This document shows positions 4,743-11,916 of a DNA stretch of 11,916 bases, one piece after another. Under the pieces are notes generated by a model. The model searched no databases. It was not told the origin of the DNA and saw only the letters and a program-made list of their open reading frames with translations. Position 1 is the first letter of the stretch. The number at the start of each line of letters is the position of its first letter. Source of the DNA: Selenomonas sp052169755 (GTDB lineage Bacteria; Bacillota; Negativicutes; Selenomonadales; Selenomonadaceae); the NCBI RefSeq assembly GCF_052169755.1, contig NZ_JBQNBV010000062.1, forward strand, positions 1 through 11,916, given 5' to 3'. Made by a program: the position numbers and the translations under genes.

Positions 4743-6821
4743 GTGGCAAGAGAGTTTTCTCTGGAAAAAACTCGCAACATCGGCATCATGGCACACATTG
4801 ATGCCGGAAAAACAACGACGACAGAGCGCATCCTTTTTTATACGGGCATCACGCATAAGATCGGCGAAGTTCACGACGGCGCTGCCACGATGGACTGGAT
4901 GGCACAGGAGCAGGAGCGCGGCATCACGATCACGTCGGCTGCGACGACCTGCCATTGGAAGAATCATCGAATCAACATCATTGATACGCCCGGCCACGTT
5001 GACTTCACGGTTGAGGTGGAGCGCTCGCTGCGCGTGCTTGACGGCGCTGTCGCCGTCCTGACGGCAAGGGGCGGCGTCGAGCCGCAGACGGAAACGGTCT
5101 GGCGGCAGGCGGAGAAGTACAACGTGCCGCGCATGGCTTATGTCAACAAGATGGATATCACGGGCGCGGATTTCTTCAATGTCATCAAGATGATGCAGGA
5201 GCGCCTGCAGGCAAACCCGGTGGCAATCCAGCTGCCGATCGGCTCGGAAGATACGTTCTCCGGCATCGTCGATCTCATCAAGATGGAAGCTATCATCTAT
5301 GAGGACGATCTCGGAAAGGTCGCCGACGAGGTGGCGATTCCCGATGATATGAAGGATCTCGCTGACGAGTACCGCGACAAGCTCCTCGAAGCCGTTGCTG
5401 AAGAGGATGACGAGCTCATGGAGAAGTATCTCGGCGGCGAGGAGATTTCGGAAGATGAGATTCGTAAGGCGATCCGCAAGGCGACGATCGCCTGCAAGAT
5501 GACGCCTGTCACCTGCGGATCTTCGTACCGCAACCGCGGCGTGCAGCCGATGCTCGACGCGATCGTCGATTTCATGCCGGCGCCGATTGACATCCCTGCG
5601 ATCAAGGGCGTCGATCCTGATACGGGCGAGGAAGATCACCGCGATTCGACGGACGACGGGCCCTTTGCGGCGCTTGCGTTCAAGATCATGGCGGATCCTT
5701 ACGTCGGCAAGCTTGCATTCTTCCGCGTTTACTCGGGCACGCTTTCTTCCGGCTCCTACGTGTTCAATTCGACGAAGGGCAAGAAGGAACGCATCGGCCG
5801 CATCCTGCAGATGCACGCGAACCATCGCGCCGAGCTGGATACGGTCTACAGCGGCGATATCGCTGCTGCTGTCGGCTTGAAGGATACGACGACGGGCGAC
5901 ACGCTCTGCGACGATGCGAAGCCGATCATCCTTGAGTCGATGGAGTTCCCCGATCCGGTCATCTCGGTCGCGGTTGAGCCTAAGACGAAGAACGATCAGG
6001 AGAAGATGGGCATCGCCCTGCAGAAACTGGCGGAAGAGGATCCGACATTCCGTGTGCGCACGGATCAGGAGACGGGACAGACGATCATCTCGGGCATGGG
6101 CGAGCTGCATTTGGAAATCATCGTCGACCGTATGCTGCGCGAGTTCAAGGTCGACTGCAACGTCGGCAATCCGCAGGTCGCGTATCGCGAGACGATAAGG
6201 AAGCCGGCGAAGGCGGAAGGCAAGTTCGTCCGTCAGTCGGGCGGTCATGGGCAGTACGGTCATTGCTGGCTCGAGCTCACGCCGCAGGAGCCGGGCGAGG
6301 GCTTCACGTTCGAGAACAAGATCGTCGGCGGCGTCATTCCGAAGGAGTTCATCAACCCGATCGAGAACGGCGTGCGCGAGGCTATGGACAACGGCGTCAT
6401 CGCGGGCTATCCGATGGTCGATGTCAAAGTCACGGTCTACGACGGCTCGTACCACGAAGTCGACTCTTCGGAAATGGCGTTCAAGATCGCAGGCTCGATG
6501 GCGTTTAGAAACGGCGCCGAGAAGGCGAATCCGGTGCTTCTTGAGCCTTATGTGAAGGTCGAGGTCATCGTGCCGGAAGAGTACATGGGCGATGTCATGG
6601 GCGACATCAATTCGCGCCGCGGCCGCATCGACGGCATGGAAGCGAGAAACGGCGCCCAGGTCATCAATGCGTTCGTCCCGTTGTCCGAGATGTTCGGATA
6701 TTCGACGGATCTGCGCTCCAAGACACAGGGTCGAGGGAACTACTCCATGGAAGTTTCTTACTATGATGAAGTTCCTAAGAATATAGCCGAGGCTATCATC
6801 GCCAAGAACAAGGGCGAGTAA
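4743..6821 (+). CDS. fusA: Translation elongation factor G
   Basis: EF-G is the GTPase that drives translocation and, with RRF, ribosome recycling. The 692-residue length is normal. The GTPase motifs are intact: AHIDAGKT (17-24), RGITI (59-63), DTPGH (81-85), NKMD (135-138). Domain II follows (SGTLSSGSYVFN), then domain III with GMGELHLEII near residue 452, and domain IV beginning around RQSGGHGQYGH near 496, which carries the tip that enters the decoding site. Domain V contains RRGRIDGME and ends in a charged tail. The start is GTG, set by TAAGGAG at 4727-4733. The genes rpsG, fusA and tuf are spaced closely and in one operon. Nothing suggests a second paralogue such as the Tet(M) or FusB types. 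Confidence 0.98.
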   Translation: MAREFSLEKTRNIGIMAHIDAGKTTTTERILFYTGITHKIGEVHDGAATMDWMAQEQERGITITSAATTCHWKNHRINIIDTPGHVDFTVEVERSLRVLDGAVAVLTARGGVEPQTETVWRQAEKYNVPRMAYVNKMDITGADFFNVIKMMQERLQANPVAIQLPIGSEDTFSGIVDLIKMEAIIYEDDLGKVADEVAIPDDMKDLADEYRDKLLEAVAEEDDELMEKYLGGEEISEDEIRKAIRKATIACKMTPVTCGSSYRNRGVQPMLDAIVDFMPAPIDIPAIKGVDPDTGEEDHRDSTDDGPFAALAFKIMADPYVGKLAFFRVYSGTLSSGSYVFNSTKGKKERIGRILQMHANHRAELDTVYSGDIAAAVGLKDTTTGDTLCDDAKPIILESMEFPDPVISVAVEPKTKNDQEKMGIALQKLAEEDPTFRVRTDQETGQTIISGMGELHLEIIVDRMLREFKVDCNVGNPQVAYRETIRKPAKAEGKFVRQSGGHGQYGHCWLELTPQEPGEGFTFENKIVGGVIPKEFINPIENGVREAMDNGVIAGYPMVDVKVTVYDGSYHEVDSSEMAFKIAGSMAFRNGAEKANPVLLEPYVKVEVIVPEEYMGDVMGDINSRRGRIDGMEARNGAQVINAFVPLSEMFGYSTDLRSKTQGRGNYSMEVSYYDEVPKNIAEAIIAKNKGE

Positions 6822-6840
6822 CGAGGGAGGAAAAAACAAT

Positions 6841-8028
<1,188 letters not shown>

Positions 8029-8046
8029 GACGTCAACTTCATAAGG

Positions 8047-8087
8047 GCTTTTATAAGGGCTGCGGTCTCGCAGCCCTTTATAAAAGC
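8047..8087 (+). terminator. Long hairpin after tuf, probable terminator or attenuator
   Basis: GCTTTTATAAGGGCTGCG (8047-8064) pairs with its complement at 8069-8087 over 18 positions, with one bulged T and a GTCT loop. Only TTT follows the stem, so release may rely on the U-rich lower arm. It separates str from the S10 genes and may let part of the transcription pass into rpsJ. Confidence 0.7.
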
Positions 8088-8157
8088 TTTATGTATTTAT
8101 CTCATCACAGGAATCACTGACAAGTTCAGCGTTTTCTTATTGCTCCCATGCGATGAC

Positions 8158-8195
8158 GCGGCAGATGGCTCGGCATGAGCCGAGGGAACTGCTGC
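8158..8195 (+). promoter_or_regulatory. Folded leader element upstream of rpsJ
   Basis: GCGGCAG (8158-8164) pairs with CTGCTGC (8189-8195) with one G-U. After a 4 x 4 internal loop, CTCGGC (8169-8174) pairs with GCCGAG (8179-8184) around the loop ATGA. An alternative inner register is GGCTC/GAGCC (8167-8171/8177-8181). The position suits an S10-operon control site, which in Escherichia coli is bound by L4, but no similarity to that element was recognised. No convincing promoter was found between the tuf hairpin and rpsJ. Confidence 0.5.
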
Positions 8196-8228
8196 GGAGA
8201 AATGTTTGGGCCACGGAGTCCGGACGAC

Positions 8229-8235
8229 AAGGAGG
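8229..8235 (+). promoter_or_regulatory. Ribosome binding site fixing the TTG start of rpsJ
   Basis: AAGGAGG lies 8 bases before TTG 8244. It supports that start over in-frame ATGs at 8175 and 8202, which would add residues unlike any S10. Confidence 0.9.
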
Positions 8236-8243
8236 AAAACACA

Positions 8244-8555
8244 TTGTCAAAACAGCAGAAAATCCGTATTCGTTTGAAGGCTTACGACCACAAGGCTCTC
8301 GACCAGAGCGCGGTTAAGATCGTCGATACCGCCAAGAGGACGGGCGCTCGTGTGTCGGGACCGATCCCACTCCCCACGGAGAAGAACATCTACACGATCC
8401 TGCGTTCCCCGCATGTCAACAAGGATTCGCGCGAGCAGTTCGAGATGCGCACCCATAAGCGCCTCATCGACATCCTCGATCCTTCGTCCAAGACGGTGGA
8501 CGCATTGATGCGCCTTGACCTGCCGGCCGGGGTGGACATCGAGATCAAGCTGTAA
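8244..8555 (+). CDS. rpsJ: 30S ribosomal protein S10
   Basis: S10 is a protein of the 30S head and, as NusE, a partner of NusB in antitermination of rRNA transcription. From the TTG start the product has the normal 103 residues and begins SKQQKIRIRLKAYDHKALD. The ribosome-facing loop (ARVSGPIPLPTEKNIYTILRS) and the segment HVNKDSREQFEMRTHKR are fully typical, and the C-terminus ends in VDIEIKL. It opens the S10 operon. The upstream region has a long hairpin after tuf and a second folded element, so expression may be partly read-through from str. rplC follows after 15 bases with its binding site starting just past the stop. Confidence 0.97.
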   Translation: MSKQQKIRIRLKAYDHKALDQSAVKIVDTAKRTGARVSGPIPLPTEKNIYTILRSPHVNKDSREQFEMRTHKRLIDILDPSSKTVDALMRLDLPAGVDIEIKL

Positions 8556-8570
8556 GGGGAGGTGGAATTT

Positions 8571-9230
8571 ATGTCGAAAGCTATTTTGGGAAGAAAACTT
8601 GGCATGACGCAGATCTTTACGGAAGAGGGCACTGTCGTTCCCGTTACGGTCGTCGAGTCTGGCAACAATGTTGTCATCATGAACAAGACCGTGGAGAATG
8701 ACGGCTACAACGCTGTCCAGATCGGCTTCGGCGAAGTCAAGGAGAAGAGGGTCACGAAGCCTCTGAAGGGTCACTTCGCTAAAGCAGGGGTCGCTCCTGT
8801 ACGCTTCATCCGCGAGATGCGTCTGACTGATGCTTCGGAATATAACGTCGGTGACACCATCGGCGTTGACATATTTGCTGCCGGCGACCTCGTCGATGTG
8901 ACGGGCACTTCGAAGGGCAAAGGCTTCGCCGGTACGATCAAGCGCCACAACTTCGCGCGCGGTCCTATGGGGCACGGTTCGAAGTCGCACAGAGAACCCG
9001 GCTCGACGGGCGCGATGATCAGCGGTCATGGCGGCCGCGTCTTGAAGGGCAAGAAGCTCCCCGGCCAGATGGGTCATGCGAGGGTTACGGTGCAGCGTCT
9101 CGCCGTCGTCCGTGTGGACGCGGAGCGCAACCTCATCCTCATCAAGGGCGCAATCCCCGGCCCGAAGAAGGGTCTTGTCGTGGTTCGCGCCACGGTCAAG
9201 CCGGACAAGCCGAAACAGGCGGGAAAATAA
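8571..9230 (+). CDS. rplC: 50S ribosomal protein L3
   Basis: L3 binds near the 3' end of 23S rRNA, is among the first proteins in 50S assembly, and its long loop reaches close to the peptidyl transferase centre. The product has 219 residues, in the normal range. It opens with the family's ILGRKLGMTQIF, and GTSKGKGF (112-119) with the following RGPMGHGSKSHREPGSTG segment forms the central extension. The end has GAIPGPKKGLVVVR, which is also typical. The start ATG 8571 fits the family; a GTG at 8562 overlaps the binding site GGAGGTGG (8558-8565) and is rejected. The last residues form a short lysine-rich tail. Confidence 0.97.
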   Translation: MSKAILGRKLGMTQIFTEEGTVVPVTVVESGNNVVIMNKTVENDGYNAVQIGFGEVKEKRVTKPLKGHFAKAGVAPVRFIREMRLTDASEYNVGDTIGVDIFAAGDLVDVTGTSKGKGFAGTIKRHNFARGPMGHGSKSHREPGSTGAMISGHGGRVLKGKKLPGQMGHARVTVQRLAVVRVDAERNLILIKGAIPGPKKGLVVVRATVKPDKPKQAGK

Positions 9231-9253
9231 TCTGGAAGGAGGATTGCTAACTT

Positions 9254-9877
9254 ATGCCAAAAGTAGCAGTTTATAATAGCGCAAACCAGCAGGTTGGCGA
9301 TATCGAATTGAATGACAGCGTCTTCGGCGTGGAGATGAATGCAGGTCTTGTACATCAAGCGGTCGTCATGCAGCTTGCATCGCGCCGTCTCGGTACACAT
9401 GCCACGAAGACGCGCGGTCTCGTGAGGGGCGGCGGCAGGAAGCCGTGGAGACAGAAGGGCACGGGTCGTGCGAGAAGCGGCTCGACGCGCTCGCCGCTCT
9501 GGGTTGGCGGCGGCACGGTGTTCGGCCCGCAGCCGCGCTCGTATGCTTTTCGTATGCCGAAGAAGCAGCGCCGCCTCGCGATCAAGTGTGCGCTCTCGGA
9601 CAAGGTGGCGAGCGGTGATTTCATCGTTCTCGACGACCTGCAGTTCGACGCCCCGAAGACGAAGAGCGTCGTCAAGATGCTCAGCGATTTTGGCGTCGAA
9701 GCGAAGAGCCTCATCATCACGCTCGATGAGAACGAGAATGTCGAGCGTTCTTCGCGCAACATCCCCGGCGTCAAGGCGATCAACACGATGGGCCTCAACG
9801 TCTACGATATTTTGAACCATACGAAGCTCTTCATCACGAAAGCTGCGATAGAAAAAATCGAGGAGGTGCTCGCATAA
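9254..9877 (+). CDS. rplD: 50S ribosomal protein L4
   Basis: L4 lines the peptide exit tunnel and helps early 50S assembly; in Escherichia coli it also represses its own operon. The 207-residue length is normal. The basic tunnel loop runs about 44-100 and contains GGGRKPWRQKGTGRARSG, with K63 in the wild-type state (changes at the matching lysine give macrolide resistance elsewhere). The C-terminal part ends in KLFITKAAIEKIEEVLA, as expected. AAGGAGG at 9236-9242 gives an 11-base spacing to the ATG, slightly long. The stop shares its last base with the rplW start. Confidence 0.97.
   Translation: MPKVAVYNSANQQVGDIELNDSVFGVEMNAGLVHQAVVMQLASRRLGTHATKTRGLVRGGGRKPWRQKGTGRARSGSTRSPLWVGGGTVFGPQPRSYAFRMPKKQRRLAIKCALSDKVASGDFIVLDDLQFDAPKTKSVVKMLSDFGVEAKSLIITLDENENVERSSRNIPGVKAINTMGLNVYDILNHTKLFITKAAIEKIEEVLA
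9861..9868 (+). promoter_or_regulatory. Ribosome binding site of rplW inside rplD
   Basis: AGGAGGTG lies within the last codons of rplD, 8 bases before ATG 9877. With the TAATG overlap this points to translational coupling of L4 and L23. Confidence 0.85.
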
Positions 9878-10158
9878 TGGACGCACGCGATATCCTCATC
9901 CGCCCGCTGATCACGGAGAAAAGCACACAGCTCATGGAGGAAGGCAAGTATGTCTTCGTCGTCGCCAAGAAGGCGAACAAAATCGAGATCGCCAAGGCGG
10001 TCGCGGAAGTTTTCAACGTGAAGGTCGCGAACGTGAACACGGTCAACGTCAGCGGCAAGGTAAAGCGCATGGGACGTTTCGTCGGCAAGCGCTCGGACTA
10101 CAAGAAAGCGATCGTGAAGCTCGCTCCGGGCGAGACGATCGAGTTCTTCCAGGCATAA
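9877..10158 (+). CDS. rplW: 50S ribosomal protein L23
   Basis: L23 lies at the exit of the peptide tunnel and is the docking site for trigger factor and the signal recognition particle. The 93-residue length is normal. DILIRPLITEKST (5-17) is the family's opening signature, YVFVVAKKANKIEIAKAVAEVF (25-46) its central strand and helix, and the flexible loop ends in KAIVKLAPGETIEFF. The acidic residues in the VAEVFN stretch are in the usual place for the trigger factor contact. It overlaps rplD by one base (TAATG), so the two are almost certainly coupled. rplB begins 26 bases later. Confidence 0.97.
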   Translation: MDARDILIRPLITEKSTQLMEEGKYVFVVAKKANKIEIAKAVAEVFNVKVANVNTVNVSGKVKRMGRFVGKRSDYKKAIVKLAPGETIEFFQA

Positions 10159-10183
10159 AATCGAGCAAAGGAGGTAAAGAGAA

Positions 10184-11008
10184 GTGGCAATCAAAAGTTT
10201 CAAACCCTATTCCGCAGGCCGCAGGTTCATGACGGTCGCATCGTTCGATGAGATCACGACGGACAAGCCGGAAAAATCCCTCGTCGAGAGTCTCAAGAGT
10301 CATGGCGGACGCAACCAGCAGGGACGCATGACGGTGCGTCATCAGGGCGGCGGTCATAAGCGCCGCTACCGCATCATCGATTTCAAGCGCACGAAGGACG
10401 GCATCCCCGCCCGCGTCGCGACGATTGAGTACGATCCGAACCGCAGCGCACGCATCGCCCTTTTGAACTACGCGGACGGCGAGAAGCGCTACATCCTCGC
10501 GCCGAACGGACTCAAGGTCGGCGACAAGGTGGAGTCGGGCGCGGAAGCGGATATCAAGGTCGGCAACGCGCTTCCGATCAAGAATATCCCCGTCGGCACG
10601 ATGATCCACAACATCGAGATGAAGATCGGCAAGGGCGCACAGCTCGCAAGGAGCGCCGGCAGCGCCGTGCAGCTCATGGCGAAGGAAAACGACTACGCGC
10701 TTTTGCGTCTTCCCTCGGGCGAGCTTCGCAAAGTGCATATCAACTGCCGCGCGACGATCGGTCAGGTCGGCAACTTGGAGCATGAGAACATTACGATCGG
10801 CAAGGCGGGACGCAACCGCTGGCTCGGCAAGCGTCCGGAGAACCGCGGCGTAGCGATGAACCCGAACGACCATCCGCACGGCGGCGGCGAAGGAAGAAGC
10901 CCGGTCGGCCGCAAGCATCCGGTCACGAAATGGGGCAAGTGCGCGATGGGCGCCAAGACGCGCCGCAAGAAGGCGTCGGACAAGCTCATCGTACGCGGCC
11001 GCAAGTAA
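10184..11008 (+). CDS. rplB: 50S ribosomal protein L2
   Basis: L2 is needed for joining of the subunits and sits close to the peptidyl transferase centre. The 274-residue length is normal. The start MAIKSFKPYSAGRRF is typical. GGRNQQGRMTVRHQGGGHKR (41-60) is the RNA-binding region, and the C-terminal MNPNDHPHGGGEGRSPVGR (225-243) holds H230, equivalent to the conserved histidine studied in Escherichia coli L2. The start is GTG, placed 8 bases after AAAGGAGGT (10167-10175). The tail is strongly basic, as usual. A small hairpin follows the stop before rpsS. Confidence 0.98.
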   Translation: MAIKSFKPYSAGRRFMTVASFDEITTDKPEKSLVESLKSHGGRNQQGRMTVRHQGGGHKRRYRIIDFKRTKDGIPARVATIEYDPNRSARIALLNYADGEKRYILAPNGLKVGDKVESGAEADIKVGNALPIKNIPVGTMIHNIEMKIGKGAQLARSAGSAVQLMAKENDYALLRLPSGELRKVHINCRATIGQVGNLEHENITIGKAGRNRWLGKRPENRGVAMNPNDHPHGGGEGRSPVGRKHPVTKWGKCAMGAKTRRKKASDKLIVRGRK

Positions 11009-11019
11009 TTCGTGGATGG

Positions 11020-11041
11020 CAGGCAGTACATTGGCTGCCTG
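11020..11041 (+). promoter_or_regulatory. Small hairpin between rplB and rpsS
   Basis: CAGGCAG (11020-11026) pairs perfectly with CTGCCTG (11035-11041) around an 8-base loop, ending just before the rpsS binding site. No U-run follows. It may affect mRNA processing or rpsS translation, or be without function. Confidence 0.4.
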
Positions 11042-11046
11042 AGCGG

Positions 11047-11053
11047 AAGGAGG
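11047..11053 (+). promoter_or_regulatory. Ribosome binding site fixing the TTG start of rpsS
   Basis: AAGGAGG lies 7 bases before TTG 11061. No ATG or GTG in frame lies close enough to use it. Confidence 0.9.
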
Positions 11054-11060
11054 ATATATT

Positions 11061-11342
11061 TTGTCGAGATCAGTCAAGAAGGGACCTTTCGTACAAGAAA
11101 GTCTCGTGAAGAAAATTGACGCGCTCAACGCGGCGAACGACAAGAAAGTCGTGAAAACGTGGTCGAGAAGTTCTACGATCCTGCCGGATTTCGTGGGTCA
11201 TACGATCGCCGTACACGACGGCCGCAAGCACGTTCCTGTATATGTGACGGAAGACATGGTTGGACATAAGCTCGGAGAATTCGCTCCGACGCGCACGTTC
11301 AAAGGCCATGCCGGCGAAGAGCGCAAGACTTCGCTGAGATAA
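11061..11342 (+). CDS. rpsS: 30S ribosomal protein S19
   Basis: S19 sits in the 30S head next to S13 and touches the A-site tRNA and the 50S bridge. From the TTG start the product is 93 residues, the normal size, opening with the family's SRSVKKGPFV. WSRSSTILPDFVGHTIAVHDG (34-54) and HVPVYVTEDMVGHKLGEFAPTR (57-78) are the conserved core, and the basic tail ends in RTFKGHAGEERKTSLR. rplV follows after a 23-base gap. Confidence 0.97.
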   Translation: MSRSVKKGPFVQESLVKKIDALNAANDKKVVKTWSRSSTILPDFVGHTIAVHDGRKHVPVYVTEDMVGHKLGEFAPTRTFKGHAGEERKTSLR

Positions 11343-11347
11343 GAGCG

Positions 11348-11355
11348 AAAGGAGG
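11348..11355 (+). promoter_or_regulatory. Ribosome binding site fixing the TTG start of rplV
   Basis: AAAGGAGG lies 10 bases before TTG 11366. The codons between are not starts, apart from a rare ATT too close to be used. Confidence 0.88.
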
Positions 11356-11365
11356 CATTTCCCCT

Positions 11366-11698
11366 TTGGAAGCAAAAGCTACAGCTAAGTATGTACGGAT
11401 TGCGCCGCGCAAGGTACGTGTCGTCATGGATCTCATCCGTGGCAAGGACATCGCCTCGGCTTTCGCAATCTTGAAGTTCACGCCGAAGATCGGCGCGGAC
11501 GTCATAGAGAAGGTATTAAAATCCGCCGTTTCCAATGCTGAGAACAATTTCGACATGAATGTCGACAAACTCTACGTTAAGACGGCGTATGTCGATCAGG
11601 GCCCGACACTCAAACGTATCCACCCGCGTTCCCGTGGGCAGGCGTTCAAGATCTTGAAGCGCACGTCTCACGTCACCGTCGCCGTGGAAGAAAGATGA
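11366..11698 (+). CDS. rplV: 50S ribosomal protein L22
   Basis: L22 contacts all domains of 23S rRNA, and its long hairpin lines the peptide exit tunnel beside L4. From the TTG start the product is 110 residues, the usual length. AKYVRIAPRKVRVVMDLIRGK (7-27) is the family's opening, SAVSNAENNF (53-62) its central helix, and residues 79-97 (GPTLKRIHPRSRGQAF and on) form the tunnel hairpin in the wild-type form. The C-terminus HVTVAVEER is also typical. rpsC starts 16 bases after the stop. Confidence 0.97.
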   Translation: MEAKATAKYVRIAPRKVRVVMDLIRGKDIASAFAILKFTPKIGADVIEKVLKSAVSNAENNFDMNVDKLYVKTAYVDQGPTLKRIHPRSRGQAFKILKRTSHVTVAVEER

Positions 11699-11699
11699 G

Positions 11700-11706
11700 A
11701 AGGAGG
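11700..11706 (+). promoter_or_regulatory. Ribosome binding site fixing the TTG start of rpsC
   Basis: AAGGAGG begins two bases after the rplV stop and lies 8 bases before TTG 11715. Confidence 0.88.
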
Positions 11707-11714
11707 GAAAAGGT

Positions 11715-11916
11715 TTGGGTCAGAAAGTAAATCCGAACGGCATCCGCATCGGCATCGTCAAGGATTGGGATGCAAAATGGTACGCAGACAAGGACTTTGC
11801 AGACAACCTGCATGAAGATATCAAGATCCGCAAGTATTTGAAGGACAGTCTCGGCGCTGCTGGCGTCTCGAAGATTGAGACGGAGCGCTCGAAGAATCGC
11901 CTGAAGCTCACGATCC
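11715..11916 (+). CDS. rpsC: 30S ribosomal protein S3, 3'-truncated by window end
   Basis: S3 lies at the mRNA entry of the 30S subunit and has helicase activity there together with S4. Only the first 67 codons are in the window. Translated from TTG 11715 they read MGQKVNPNGIRIGIVKDWD, the diagnostic opening of S3, then KWYADKDFADNLHEDIKIRKYL (22-43), which leads into the KH domain, and IETERSKNRLKLTI at the window edge. The TTG start is set by AAGGAGG at 11700-11706. It follows rplV in the standard S10 order, and rplP would be expected next. The frame is open to the last base. Confidence 0.95.
   Translation, partial: MGQKVNPNGIRIGIVKDWDAKWYADKDFADNLHEDIKIRKYLKDSLGAAGVSKIETERSKNRLKLTI

Noticed and set aside
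8117..8145. Promoter of the S10 operon based on CTGACA at 8117-8122
   Set aside because: No acceptable -10 box lies 16-18 bases downstream, so the match is probably chance.
8175..8243. Longer S10 starting at ATG 8175 or 8202
   Set aside because: The extra residues are not seen in S10 proteins, no good binding site precedes ATG 8175, and AAGGAGG at 8229-8235 points to TTG 8244.
10049..11143. Open frame of 364 codons on the minus strand opposite rplB
   Set aside because: Antisense shadow that crosses several ribosomal genes; low-complexity composition and no recognisable motif.

Overview
The window is a bacterial chromosome segment, visibly GC-rich, read almost entirely on the + strand. It carries the start of a Gram-positive-type translation gene cluster (an L7Ae-like gene, rpsL-rpsG-fusA-tuf, then the S10 operon) behind a short accessory block. 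The strong AGGAGG-type ribosome binding sites, the L7Ae-like gene ahead of rpsL and the protein sequences fit the Firmicutes. My best guess is a Selenomonas-like member of the Negativicutes; this is inference, not a database match.

Region 1 (1-2038) holds a radical SAM/SPASM enzyme whose N-terminus lies outside the window. It overlaps by 26 bases a nucleotide-sugar-type epimerase/dehydratase (SDR). They look like the end of a surface-glycan or small-molecule modification operon, but no substrate can be read from the sequence.

Region 2 (2039-2280) is a one-gene unit: a consensus promoter, a hairpin leader, tRNA-Thr(CGT) with encoded CCA, and a clean intrinsic terminator.

Region 3 (2333-3302) is an Rpn/PD-(D/E)XK family nuclease ('putative transposase') with a 6 x 12-bp in-frame tandem repeat near its end, closed by a hairpin that could terminate in both directions.

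Region 4 (3321-8087) is the str operon. It has its own promoter, then an L7Ae-family gene, a folded spacer, rpsL, rpsG, fusA and tuf, and ends in a long hairpin. No rpoB/rpoC is seen upstream, where Firmicutes usually carry them.

Region 5 (8088-11916) is the S10 operon: a folded leader, then rpsJ, rplC, rplD, rplW, rplB, rpsS, rplV and rpsC (cut by the window end). Genes are tightly packed. Four of these eight start with TTG and one with GTG, each fixed by a strong ribosome binding site.

No gene-free stretch exceeds 300 bases; the longest are 3203-3454 and 8029-8243, and their contents are listed. I see no CRISPR array, insertion sequence or rRNA. The translation genes are ordinary in content. 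The interest lies in the non-coding elements between them, the clustered TTG starts, the Rpn gene's repeat and leader, and the unassigned SAM/SDR pair.
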